Notes: generated by a model from the sequence alone, not told the origin. DNA of 5,415 bases from Bdellovibrionales bacterium (GCA_021730855.1 JAKFYM010000334.1:1-5415); one strand, 5' to 3'; numbered from the stretch's first letter, positions 1 to 5,343 are shown. A program made the numbers and translations.

Positions 1-1
1 T

Positions 2-868
2 TTCGAGCTAGAAATGCTCGGCATAGAAAGAAAGCTCGCGCAGACGGAAGGCCGCGAAAGTGACCTGCCGGCCCTGGAAACGCGCATGGCCGTGCTCTCG
101 GATTATTCTGGCACTCGCGATCGCAACTTGCGGGCACGCTTGCACCAGCAGGCGGAGGAAAATTCCGAGGACCTAGTGCACCTGGCGTTGCGACAATCGC
201 AGCTGGCGCAGACAGTGGAGGCCAAGCTGCAGCCGCTCTTGGAGCGGGGGTACTTAGCCGAGGCGGCTAGAGTCCTGGGCCTCGCACCGGGGGCCAATGC
301 CATTGCGCTCTTGGCGGACGGTTTTTTGTTGCAGGACAGGGACGGTATTTACTGGAAGCAGAAACGATTGTCATCCTTACAGGGAAAAATACTGCGTACT
401 CTCGAGGGACGCACCGAAATTTCCAAGGAGCATTTGGTCGAGGTGGTTTGGGGCTACCGCTATAGTCCCTTGAGGCACGACAGTATGGTGTATACGGCCA
501 TGAGTTCTTTGCGCAAAGCCTTAGGCCCTGGCGGTGCCTGGATAGTAGCGAGTGAGAGTGGCTACCGTCTAGGGGCTGCGCTCCATTGGGGAAAGAAGCG
601 GGTGTCGATTGCAGAGCCGCGGCCCGTAGCCTTGCCCAAGGAATGGATTTCTCTCAATCATCGGCAAATCGAAATCATGGAGTGGCTCGCGAGGGAGCGA
701 TTCGTGAAAGTGACGGACTGCAAAAGCCGTTTTCAAGTTTCCGAAATCACCGCCCTCAGGGACCTGGATGATTTGAGGCGACGCAACTACGTGGTAAGAA
801 TAGGAAAGGCCAGAGCCACGCGCTATAGCCTGACTGCAAAAACTGCAAAAGAGGGGCCCACACCATGA
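2..868 (+). CDS. Regulator with OmpR-type and second winged-helix domains (5' partial)
   Basis: Likely a DNA-binding transcriptional regulator. The reading frame is open to the left edge (Phe-Glu-Leu-Glu before the first Met at 14), and no ribosome-binding site precedes that Met, so the true start probably lies outside the window. Numbering from Met 14, residues 1-100 are helical, charged and without a recognised domain. Residues about 115-188 match the OmpR/PhoB C-terminal winged helix (Trans_reg_C): a WGYRYSP segment, a recognition helix with VYTAMSSLRKALG, and the terminal hairpin ESGYRLG. Residues about 212-274 look like a second winged helix of the DeoR or Fic-C-terminal type (LNHRQIEIMEWL, VSEITALRDLDDLRRR, TRYSL). 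No receiver domain with phospho-accepting Asp is visible, so control by a histidine kinase is unlikely from what is seen. The stop overlaps the next gene by ATGA, implying coupled translation. The domain calls are fairly secure; target genes and signal are unknown. Confidence 0.75.
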   Translation, partial: FELEMLGIERKLAQTEGRESDLPALETRMAVLSDYSGTRDRNLRARLHQQAEENSEDLVHLALRQSQLAQTVEAKLQPLLERGYLAEAARVLGLAPGANAIALLADGFLLQDRDGIYWKQKRLSSLQGKILRTLEGRTEISKEHLVEVVWGYRYSPLRHDSMVYTAMSSLRKALGPGGAWIVASESGYRLGAALHWGKKRVSIAEPRPVALPKEWISLNHRQIEIMEWLARERFVKVTDCKSRFQVSEITALRDLDDLRRRNYVVRIGKARATRYSLTAKTAKEGPTP

Positions 869-1305
869 TTCTATTTTTTCTGTTTTTGTTTTCCCTTCCT
901 GCCCAAGCTGCGCTCTACGAAGTGCCCGTGGCCGAGGAGGGCTTGAAGCCTTATGCGATCTTTACCCTGCCAAATTTTTCGAGCTCTCAGGGAGAAAAAT
1001 TTGAAGTCTCCTACGATATGCCCATGGAGTTGGTGGGGGAAAAAATGACCGTGAAATTTGCGGGGCCTATCGTAGATGGCGTTTTGCCAAAAGTGCTGAA
1101 GGGTAGCCATGGGGAGATGACGTGCCTGGAGGGTTTAGAGTTTCGTTGTGAGGTGTCTTACTATGGGTTGTCTATCGATTTCAGCGCCGTTCTTGCCTAT
1201 GTAGATAGCCTGGATTTACCAATGGAACAATTCCAAGGGATACTCCAAGTGGCTGCCCGTTTTGGCGGCGATCAGGTGGGCATCGTCAGTTTCCGGCGGG
1301 AATAG
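865..1305 (+). CDS. Small exported protein of unknown function
   Basis: A 146-residue protein I do not recognise. It starts with a very hydrophobic Sec signal peptide (residues 1-15, rich in Phe and Leu) ending in LPAQA, with signal peptidase I cleavage most likely after Ala15 (AQA|A). The mature part of about 131 residues alternates short hydrophobic and polar stretches, as in a beta-rich fold. It has two cysteines, Cys87 and Cys95, close enough to form a disulfide in the periplasm. No lipobox and no later membrane segment are seen, so it is probably periplasmic or secreted. The ATG overlaps the stop of the upstream winged-helix regulator (ATGA), with a purine-rich GAGGGG about 9 bases upstream. 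Co-transcription is likely, and the regulator may serve this protein or its pathway, which is inference from position only. Confidence 0.7.
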   Translation: MILFFLFLFSLPAQAALYEVPVAEEGLKPYAIFTLPNFSSSQGEKFEVSYDMPMELVGEKMTVKFAGPIVDGVLPKVLKGSHGEMTCLEGLEFRCEVSYYGLSIDFSAVLAYVDSLDLPMEQFQGILQVAARFGGDQVGIVSFRRE

Positions 1306-1313
1306 CCGCCAGG

Positions 1314-1526
1314 CTAGCAGCTACCCGTGCAATCCGGGCTGAGCTCGCACTTGCGGTCCTTCAGATTTTTTTTCAGCGTCTCGCCGGCTTGTTCTCGGTC
1401 GGGCCCGCTGCCCTGCTCGAGGCCGTAGCTACCATCGGCCTCTTTGGTGACACATTTGCAGGAACAAACTTTTTCCGCCGCGAAAGCAGGTTGGGAAAGG
1501 GCCAATAAAAGCAAAAAGATATTCAT
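1314..1526 (-). CDS. Tiny exported cysteine-rich peptide
   Basis: A 70-residue protein of unknown family. Residues 1-16 form a Sec signal peptide (Asn-Ile-Phe, Leu-rich core, ending PAFA), with predicted cleavage AFA|AEK. The mature peptide of about 54 residues holds six cysteines: Cys21, Cys23 and Cys25 in a CSCKC cluster, then Cys60, Cys66 and Cys70, the last being the final residue. The even number and two clusters separated by a charged, probably helical linker (residues 42-59) suggest disulfides or a bound metal outside the cytoplasm. A TAAGG-type site lies a few bases before the ATG. It converges on the upstream exported-protein gene with 8 bases between stop codons, and is divergent from the hydrolase gene. 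The short length leaves some doubt that it is real, but a clean signal peptide followed by patterned cysteines is hard to obtain by chance. Confidence 0.65.
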   Translation of the reverse strand: MNIFLLLLALSQPAFAAEKVCSCKCVTKEADGSYGLEQGSGPDREQAGETLKKNLKDRKCELSPDCTGSC

Positions 1527-1547
1527 TTAGGCCTTATCGGCAAGGAG

Positions 1548-1558
1548 GGGAATTTCCC
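1548..1558. promoter_or_regulatory. 11-bp palindrome between divergent genes
   Basis: GGGAATTTCCC is a perfect inverted repeat (five-base arms around one T). It lies in the short gap between the divergently read cysteine-rich peptide gene and the hydrolase gene, a usual place for an operator controlling both. No convincing -10/-35 pair is visible beside it on either strand, so an operator role is only a suggestion. Confidence 0.2.
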
Positions 1559-1573
1559 AAGTGCGGAAGTAAT

Positions 1574-2359
1574 GTGGTTTGCCTGGCCGGCGGCTTCTGC
1601 TACAGCTGGAGGATGCAAAAACAAAACTTAGTTTTCTTACACGGCTTCCCCTTCAACGGTTCCAGCTGGGACGCGGAAACCCAGCATTTCAGCCGGGAGC
1701 ACAATGTGCTGGCCCCCGACCTGCGCGGGCATCGTGGTGGGCCTGATAGCCCCGGCCCCTGGTTTGTGGAGCATTTTGTGGAAGACCTCAAATCCCTGCT
1801 CGACCAAAAAGGTTATGCAAAGATGGTGCTCTGCGGGCTCTCGATGGGCGGCTATGTGGCCCTGCACTTTGCGCAGAAATACCCCGAGCGTTTGGCCGGT
1901 CTCATTCTCTGCGACACCCGCGCCGATCCTGACTCCAACGAAGCCAAGGACAAACGCTTCGCTACTTTACAGAAAATCCAGGCCGATGGCTTGGCGGCTT
2001 TTGCCGAGGATTTCTCCCGCTCCGTATTGGCCGAGAGCAGCTTGCAGGCCAAACCCGACTTGCAGAAAAAAGTGGCCGCGATGATCACCGGCAATAAACA
2101 AAGCTCCGTGGCGATGGTGCTCGGCACTCTGGCCTCGCGCAGGGACAGCACACCCTATCTGGCGGCGATTCGTGTGCCCACCCTGGTGCTCGTGGGCGAC
2201 CAAGACAAGATCACGCCCGTGGAAGTGAACCAGGTTTTGGCCAAGGCAATTCCGGGGGCGCGCCTAGAGGTGATTCCCGGAGCGGGGCATCTCTCCAATC
2301 TGGAGCAGCCCGAGCTCTTTCAGAAAAAAGTGGAAGAATTTCTCCGCGCGAATTTTTGA
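1574..2359 (+). CDS. Alpha/beta-fold hydrolase
   Basis: A cytoplasmic alpha/beta hydrolase of the single-domain esterase, lactonase or C-C hydrolase type, which usually cleaves an ester or carbon-carbon bond; the substrate cannot be read from sequence. In the 261-residue form from GTG 1574, the oxyanion-hole motif is HGFPFNGSSW (residues 23-32). The nucleophile elbow is GLSMGG with Ser90, the acid is in GDQDKITP (Asp211, less likely Asp209), and the base is His239 in GAGHLSNLEQP. A cap of about 60 residues (125-190) sits between the core halves. The start is uncertain: GTG 1574 has GGAAG four bases upstream, while ATG 1613 gives MQKQNLVFLHGF, which fits the family's usual N-terminus better but has GGAGG directly against the ATG, too close to serve. 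A weak TTGCCT/TACAGC pair could give a leaderless message from ATG 1613. No signal peptide fits either start well. It stops 5 bases before a convergent gene. Confidence 0.9.
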   Translation: MVCLAGGFCYSWRMQKQNLVFLHGFPFNGSSWDAETQHFSREHNVLAPDLRGHRGGPDSPGPWFVEHFVEDLKSLLDQKGYAKMVLCGLSMGGYVALHFAQKYPERLAGLILCDTRADPDSNEAKDKRFATLQKIQADGLAAFAEDFSRSVLAESSLQAKPDLQKKVAAMITGNKQSSVAMVLGTLASRRDSTPYLAAIRVPTLVLVGDQDKITPVEVNQVLAKAIPGARLEVIPGAGHLSNLEQPELFQKKVEEFLRANF

Positions 2360-2364
2360 GACCA

Positions 2365-2751
2365 CTAGTGTTCGCCCGCTAGCTTGCGGACGCGCTGCCG
2401 TTGCTCTTCGGTGAGGGTCTTGCCGAAGGCTTCTGGATTTTTCTGCGCTTCCTGGAGCAGCTTGGTGAGCTTTTCCATGTCGCCATTGGATTCCTGCACC
2501 ATTTTGCTAAAAATCTCGGAGCTGAGTTGGTACATCTCGGCCTGCTTGGCTTGGTCGCCCTTCGTGACGGTGTTCAATTGCTTGGTCAGCGCTTGGGCCT
2601 GAGGGTCGTTCGCCATCGCTTTGGCGCGGGCGGTGGCATCGGTGAGCATGGCCTGCGTTTCGGCCAGCGCCTGTTTGGTGGCGTCGTCGAGCTCTTCGCT
2701 CTGGGCTTCGGGCGCTAGGAAGACAAACATGGCTAGAAATAGGATTTTCAT
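2365..2751 (-). CDS. Small exported alpha-helical protein
   Basis: A 128-residue protein of no family I can name. Residues 1-18 are a Sec signal peptide (MKILFLAMFVFLAPEAQS), with cleavage probably near EAQS|EEL. The mature part is almost wholly helix-forming: rich in Ala, Gln, Lys and Glu, with no cysteine, almost no aromatics, and repeated amphipathic stretches (residues 22-62 and 66-125). It could form a helical bundle or coiled coil in the periplasm. A good ribosome-binding site, GAGGGG (2757-2762), lies five bases before the ATG and supports this start. The stop is 5 bases from the stop of the convergent hydrolase gene, so the transcripts must overlap. A long opposite-strand frame over it (2401-2718) lacks the signal peptide logic and is a shadow. 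Confidence 0.7.
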   Translation of the reverse strand: MKILFLAMFVFLAPEAQSEELDDATKQALAETQAMLTDATARAKAMANDPQAQALTKQLNTVTKGDQAKQAEMYQLSSEIFSKMVQESNGDMEKLTKLLQEAQKNPEAFGKTLTEEQRQRVRKLAGEH

Positions 2752-2756
2752 GGTTT

Positions 2757-2762
2757 CCCCTC
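2757..2762 (-). promoter_or_regulatory. Ribosome-binding site of helical exported protein
   Basis: GAGGGG on the minus strand, five bases before the ATG at 2751. It fixes the start so that the protein begins with its signal peptide. Confidence 0.6.
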
Positions 2763-2768
2763 AGTCCT

Positions 2769-2777
2769 ATTTTACCA
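2769..2777 (-). promoter_or_regulatory. Possible extended -10 promoter
   Basis: On the minus strand TGG is followed by TAAAAT, matching an extended -10 element (TGn plus five of six TATAAT bases). Transcription would start near 2762, just at the ribosome-binding site of the helical exported protein, giving an unusually short leader. No -35 element is seen at the right distance, which an extended -10 can tolerate. Single-site evidence only. Confidence 0.3.
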
Positions 2778-2869
2778 GAGCTTGGGGAAATTTGCGTTTG
2801 GCTGGGTAGGTTTATGAAAAGAATGGGCTTTTGGGGTTGCAGTGTTGGTGTTTTGGACGATGCAGGTGA

Positions 2870-3400
2870 CTATTGCCTCTGGAAAAAGACAGCGCGGTCG
2901 TTCAGGTTATTGGTGAACGCCTGAGCTTCCGCCTCGGTGGGTTCGGCCACATGAGGGCCGGAAGTTCCCAGGGCAAAGTTAGTGTCGATCAAATAACCGC
3001 TTTCGCTAACGATCACGAGCATCCAGTAGCGCATGTTGCTGTTGGGGTCATTGGGGTCGTTCAGCTGGTCGATCTGCAGCACGGCCACATTGCCGTAGTT
3101 CTTGGTGACCGCGTAGGAAATTTCGGCGGATCCGACCAGTGCGGAAGTGGCGCAGGTCTGGTCGGTGAAAAGCTCGAAGGTGCTCGTGCCCGTTCCGTCA
3201 TTTCGGAATTCCATGCTAGCGATCGTAAAAATATCCTGGCCAAAGCCCATACTGGCTAACTTATTTTTAAAACAAGTGGCCGAGCTGAAGGTGCCGTAAG
3301 GATTGGCGGCTTTGGGGATGACTGTGGCGGAAGGTTCGATTTTCCCGCAAGCGGCTAGGAGCAATACGAAGATCGATTGGATGAGAGTTTTTGTTTTCAT
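2870..3400 (-). CDS. Lipoprotein of unknown function
   Basis: A 176-residue precursor that should be cut by signal peptidase II and lipidated. Residues 1-18 give a Lys-containing n-region, a hydrophobic core and a lipobox LLAAC with the modified Cys18, followed by Gly-Lys. No Asp stands at +2, so outer-membrane sorting is expected by the enterobacterial rule. The mature part has two cysteines, Cys43 and Cys83, that may pair. The run YGTFSSATCF, then MEFRNDGTGTSTFELF, then DQTC, resembles small beta-barrel, lipocalin-like lipoproteins, a weak resemblance from memory. The chosen ATG (3400) has AAGGTGG at 3405-3411, four bases upstream. The longer frame from 3463 adds 21 residues in front of the signal peptide and is rejected. 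It reads in the same direction as the helical exported protein 118 bases downstream, and no terminator is seen between them. Confidence 0.8.
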   Translation of the reverse strand: MKTKTLIQSIFVLLLAACGKIEPSATVIPKAANPYGTFSSATCFKNKLASMGFGQDIFTIASMEFRNDGTGTSTFELFTDQTCATSALVGSAEISYAVTKNYGNVAVLQIDQLNDPNDPNSNMRYWMLVIVSESGYLIDTNFALGTSGPHVAEPTEAEAQAFTNNLNDRAVFFQRQ

Positions 3401-3611
3401 GGGTCCACCTTCTGCCCCAAACAATGCAATGCAGATGCCGGGAAAATTCGGCAATGAATTCAAGGCGGGAAGGCGTGAGGTGTCGCAGGATGGAGAGAGT
3501 CTGGCGTCAAAAAGGAGACGGAAGAGGGGGAGTTGGCGGAGGGTCCTTCAGGTTTTGTAGGATTATTCGGATGGTCTCCTCCTGCCGTCGATGGGCTGAG
3601 AAGAGGTGGAA
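3401..3611. other. Intergenic region, 211 bases
   Basis: This is the upstream region of the lipoprotein gene and the downstream region of the membrane-protein gene, both minus strand. It holds a small inverted repeat, TGCCG to CGGCA, at 3436-3453, and a purine-rich plus-strand stretch around 3465-3548. I find no convincing promoter and no hairpin followed by a T run. Composition changes from GC-rich to AT-richer at about its right end. The open frames crossing it (3303-3560, 3460-3732 and others) have no domains or start signals. Confidence 0.5.
3405..3411 (-). promoter_or_regulatory. Ribosome-binding site that decides lipoprotein start
   Basis: AAGGTGG on the minus strand, four bases before ATG 3400. 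It places the start at the signal peptide rather than at the upstream in-frame ATG (3463). Confidence 0.6.
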
Positions 3612-4580
3612 TCACTGAGCCCCCGGAATCAGCTGAATTTTTCTCCAGGCGATACCAAGGGCCCCAGGATGATAACTGGTCACGGCTTTGTCTTCTAAGT
3701 TTGGAGAGGCCATGGAGTAAAAAATTTTGCATCCAATAAAGCGATCCTCAGGTCCATCAGCCGTGAATTTTTCTTTTCCATTGGTAAAAGAAAAATTTTT
3801 CCTATCGGGGCAATCACGGTACGAAATCGTATGCATGTTTGTGGCCTCTCGATAGTCGAGACCGTAATTGATGGTCATGGAAATCAATAAGACCCAAGCA
3901 AACGCGATCATTACTTTGATCCCAAAAAGCATATCGAAACGTAGTTGGTTGGCTCTATGCCAAACGATCGTGAGAAAAATAGAAATAACGAAAGAAAGCC
4001 CCAACATTTTTGTTGGTTGCAGGATTTTAGCGTAGATGGTTAACGCTGTGATCACTGCGAGAGTGACCAGAAGCGCAAATGCATCCATGAGGCGAATGAT
4101 CCAGCGCAAGGGTTCTTCCGCTTGGAGCGCCACATTTTTACTATCAATAAATTTCAGCAAGCTTTGGCGAGAGGTGAACCATTTGACCTGTCCTGCAAAA
4201 ACGAGGATTCCTCCAAGGATGGTAGTTTTACTGGCAATCAAAAAGTACCCGGAACAAATGAGGGCGAAGGCGATCCAAAGAGGGTAAAAGGCTTTGGTGC
4301 GAACGAGAACTAGGGCTTTGGAGAAGTTATTTGCCCCTTCGGTCAGGTCATTGCCAATGGTCGTGAGTTCATCGGAGTGCTTTGTTTGAGACACGGAGAA
4401 GGCTACGGCTAGGGCAAGGAGGGTCGACGCAATGGATATGAGTAAAAAAAGTTCGAGTATTGTGCTGAATTCTAGTTTCGGCAAGGACGGCAAGGGGAGG
4501 AGGGTGCCGGAGAAAAATCCGTAGACCAAGAATGAAAACAAAAAGCTGAGGATAAAAGCCAGCCACGTTCCTTTTTTCAT
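3612..4580 (-). CDS. Polytopic membrane protein with exported C-terminal domain, unknown function
   Basis: A 322-residue inner-membrane protein I do not recognise. From ATG 4580, hydrophobic segments lie at about 6-26, 41-63, 98-116, 118-134, 160-184, 192-208 and 218-238, seven in all. The segment between the second and third (residues 64-97) is polar and probably cytoplasmic. The N-terminus starts Met-Lys-Lys, which favours N-in, and seven crossings then put the last 85 residues in the periplasm. That tail is polar and has two cysteines, Cys257 (YRDC) and Cys284 (FIGC), suited to a disulfide. The start at 4580 is set by GGAGG (4587-4591), six bases upstream; the ATG at 4598 lacks such a site. 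The gene is AT-richer than the genes to its left and lies 156 bases downstream of brnTA in the same direction. Shared function with brnTA is not implied. Confidence 0.75.
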   Translation of the reverse strand: MKKGTWLAFILSFLFSFLVYGFFSGTLLPLPSLPKLEFSTILELFLLISIASTLLALAVAFSVSQTKHSDELTTIGNDLTEGANNFSKALVLVRTKAFYPLWIAFALICSGYFLIASKTTILGGILVFAGQVKWFTSRQSLLKFIDSKNVALQAEEPLRWIIRLMDAFALLVTLAVITALTIYAKILQPTKMLGLSFVISIFLTIVWHRANQLRFDMLFGIKVMIAFAWVLLISMTINYGLDYREATNMHTISYRDCPDRKNFSFTNGKEKFTADGPEDRFIGCKIFYSMASPNLEDKAVTSYHPGALGIAWRKIQLIPGAQ

Positions 4581-4586
4581 TGAGAA

Positions 4587-4591
4587 CCTCC
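4587..4591 (-). promoter_or_regulatory. Ribosome-binding site of membrane-protein gene
   Basis: GGAGG on the minus strand, six bases before ATG 4580. It selects 4580 over the earlier in-frame ATG at 4598. Confidence 0.75.
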
Positions 4592-4646
4592 GGGTCATTT
4601 GAGCGCGAGCCTTGGGTCTTATCAGAAATTTCTATGTATTCCTACG

Positions 4647-4652
4647 ATTGTA
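4647..4652 (-). promoter_or_regulatory. Possible -10 element for membrane-protein gene
   Basis: TACAAT on the minus strand matches five of six bases of the -10 consensus, about 66 bases before the start codon. No good -35 is found 16-18 bases upstream. It would give the membrane protein its own transcript, separate from brnTA. Confidence 0.25.
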
Positions 4653-4691
4653 ATCTTGCTGGCATGACGGACTAGATGTCTCTCGTGATGG

Positions 4692-4712
4692 AATGAGCCC
4701 GTGCCACTCATT
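4692..4712. repeat. Small hairpin downstream of brnTA
   Basis: AATGAG and CTCATT form a perfect six-base stem around a nine-base loop, 25 bases past the brnA stop. In the brnTA direction the stem is not followed by a T run, so it is not a standard intrinsic terminator. It may protect the 3' end of the message or mean nothing. Confidence 0.25.
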
Positions 4713-4736
4713 TTCTTCTGATCTCCATGGATTCCA

Positions 4737-4949
4737 TTATGCGACCCATTTAAGGGAGAGCTTTTTCTTCTTTTTAACGCAATCGAGCAAATAGAGATCA
4801 ATCAACTTTTGGTAGGGAACACCGGTCTGTTCTGCCAATTTTTTGAAGTAGGTAATAACTTCTGAGCTGAGATTAATGCCGATCGCTAGCTTCCCAATAT
4901 AAGGATTGGGTCTGGGTTTCAATTTTTTCAAATCATATTCCTTGCGCAT
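4737..4949 (-). CDS. brnA: BrnA-type antitoxin
   Basis: The 70-residue antitoxin of a BrnT/BrnA type II system. BrnA proteins bind and block the BrnT RNase and, through a ribbon-helix-helix (CopG/Arc-like) domain, bind the operon's own promoter. Here the N-terminus (MRKEYDLKK, then PNPYIGKL) leads into the beta strand LAIGINL (residues 21-27). The two helices of the fold follow: SSEVITYFKKLAEQTG (28-43) and PYQKLIDLYLLDCVKKK (45-61). The family-typical end LSLKW is present at 64-68. Length is normal for the family. The gene overlaps the end of brnT by 17 bases, and AGGAAG lies about 10 bases before its ATG, inside brnT, so the two are coupled. Toxin first, antitoxin second is the usual order for brnTA. 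It probably dimerises on the 17-bp palindrome at 5233-5249. Identification is by recalled family motifs. Confidence 0.9.
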   Translation of the reverse strand: MRKEYDLKKLKPRPNPYIGKLAIGINLSSEVITYFKKLAEQTGVPYQKLIDLYLLDCVKKKKKLSLKWVA

Positions 4950-5220
4950 AAGCTAACTCTTCCTTCCGATTTGCTTTTCTTGCAGAGATGATCCGAACTA
5001 CAGCTCCATCTTCGCGGTGGCAATGGACTACCATGAGCAGTCTTGCATTCGCGTCGAGACCAAGTAGCAGGAAGCGATCTTCCTTTTCGGAATGGTCTGG
5101 ATCATCGTACAAGATCGCCTTTGCATCGTTGAATGCGTGTATGGCTTCCTCGAACCAAATTCGGTGCTTCTTCCAATTCTGTTTATTTTTCTTTTCGTCC
5201 CAATCGAATTGAATAAGCAC
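4933..5220 (-). CDS. brnT: BrnT-type ribonuclease toxin
   Basis: The 95-residue toxin of a BrnT/BrnA pair. BrnT has a RelE-like fold and is a ribonuclease that stops growth by cutting RNA when free of BrnA. Family landmarks are all present in order: FDWDEKKNKQNWKKH (residues 5-19), WFEEAIHAF (22-30), DDPDHSEKEDRFLLLG (39-54), LLMVVHCHRE (61-70) and VRIISARKANRKEELAY (75-91). Length is typical and no frame break is seen, so the toxin looks intact. The start is GTG at 5220; no other sensible start codon exists before the conserved FDWDE. A well-formed promoter lies directly upstream, with its predicted transcription start on or next to this GTG, so the message may be leaderless. There is no clear Shine-Dalgarno sequence. 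The gene is AT-rich, like the membrane gene nearby, consistent with transfer. Confidence 0.93.
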   Translation of the reverse strand: MLIQFDWDEKKNKQNWKKHRIWFEEAIHAFNDAKAILYDDPDHSEKEDRFLLLGLDANARLLMVVHCHREDGAVVRIISARKANRKEELAYAQGI

Positions 5221-5226
5221 GCCTAT

Positions 5227-5255
5227 ATTATATCTAGATTTTATCTAGAATTCAA
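5227..5255 (-). promoter_or_regulatory. brnTA promoter
   Basis: On the minus strand TTGAAT (5250-5255, four of six -35 bases) and TATAAT (5227-5232, perfect -10) are separated by exactly 17 bases, the optimum for sigma-70. The transcription start, about seven bases past the -10, falls at about 5220, the first base of brnT. The spacer is entirely occupied by a palindrome listed separately. Confidence 0.8.
5233..5249. promoter_or_regulatory. Probable BrnA operator in the promoter spacer
   Basis: TCTAGAT-AAA-ATCTAGA is a perfect inverted repeat with seven-base arms and a three-base centre. Its 17 bases run exactly from the -35 to the -10 of the brnTA promoter, so any protein bound there would block RNA polymerase. 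BrnA-BrnT complexes are known to repress their own operon, and ribbon-helix-helix dimers bind short inverted repeats. That BrnA is the binder here is inference. Confidence 0.65.
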
Positions 5256-5343
5256 GGTGAGGGATTGGCTTATGATCTCTCTGTCCGAACTAAAACAATT
5301 GCTTCCATTTTTCGATTGATTTTACCTGATTTTTTTAGTTTGA

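Noticed and set aside
1572..1631. A 19-codon frame from ATG 1572 overlapping the hydrolase start, possible leader peptide
   Set aside because: There is no codon run or attenuator hairpin to suggest regulation, and a short frame of this length is expected by chance.
2401..2718. A 105-residue plus-strand frame opposite the helical exported protein
   Set aside because: It is the antisense shadow of a gene with a signal peptide and a good ribosome-binding site. Its sequence is a Gly-Leu-Phe-rich translation typical of reverse-strand frames.
2873..3259. A 128-residue plus-strand frame opposite the lipoprotein gene
   Set aside because: It is antisense to the lipoprotein gene, with no domain, no signal peptide and no ribosome-binding site of note.
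3460..3732. A 90-residue minus-strand frame crossing the end of the membrane-protein gene
   Set aside because: It is Pro/Ser-rich low-complexity translation overlapping a better gene, with no start signal.
4698..4712. TGGCACGG on the minus strand as the -24 half of a sigma-54 promoter
   Set aside because: The required GC of the -12 element (TTGCA-like) is absent at the right distance.
4692..4712. Hairpin after brnA as an intrinsic terminator
   Set aside because: In the brnTA direction it is followed by CCATCACG rather than a T run, and the stem is only six bases.
5092..5319. A 75-residue plus-strand frame over the brnT start and promoter
   Set aside because: It lies antisense to conserved BrnT sequence, and its hydrophobic character is a by-product of that.
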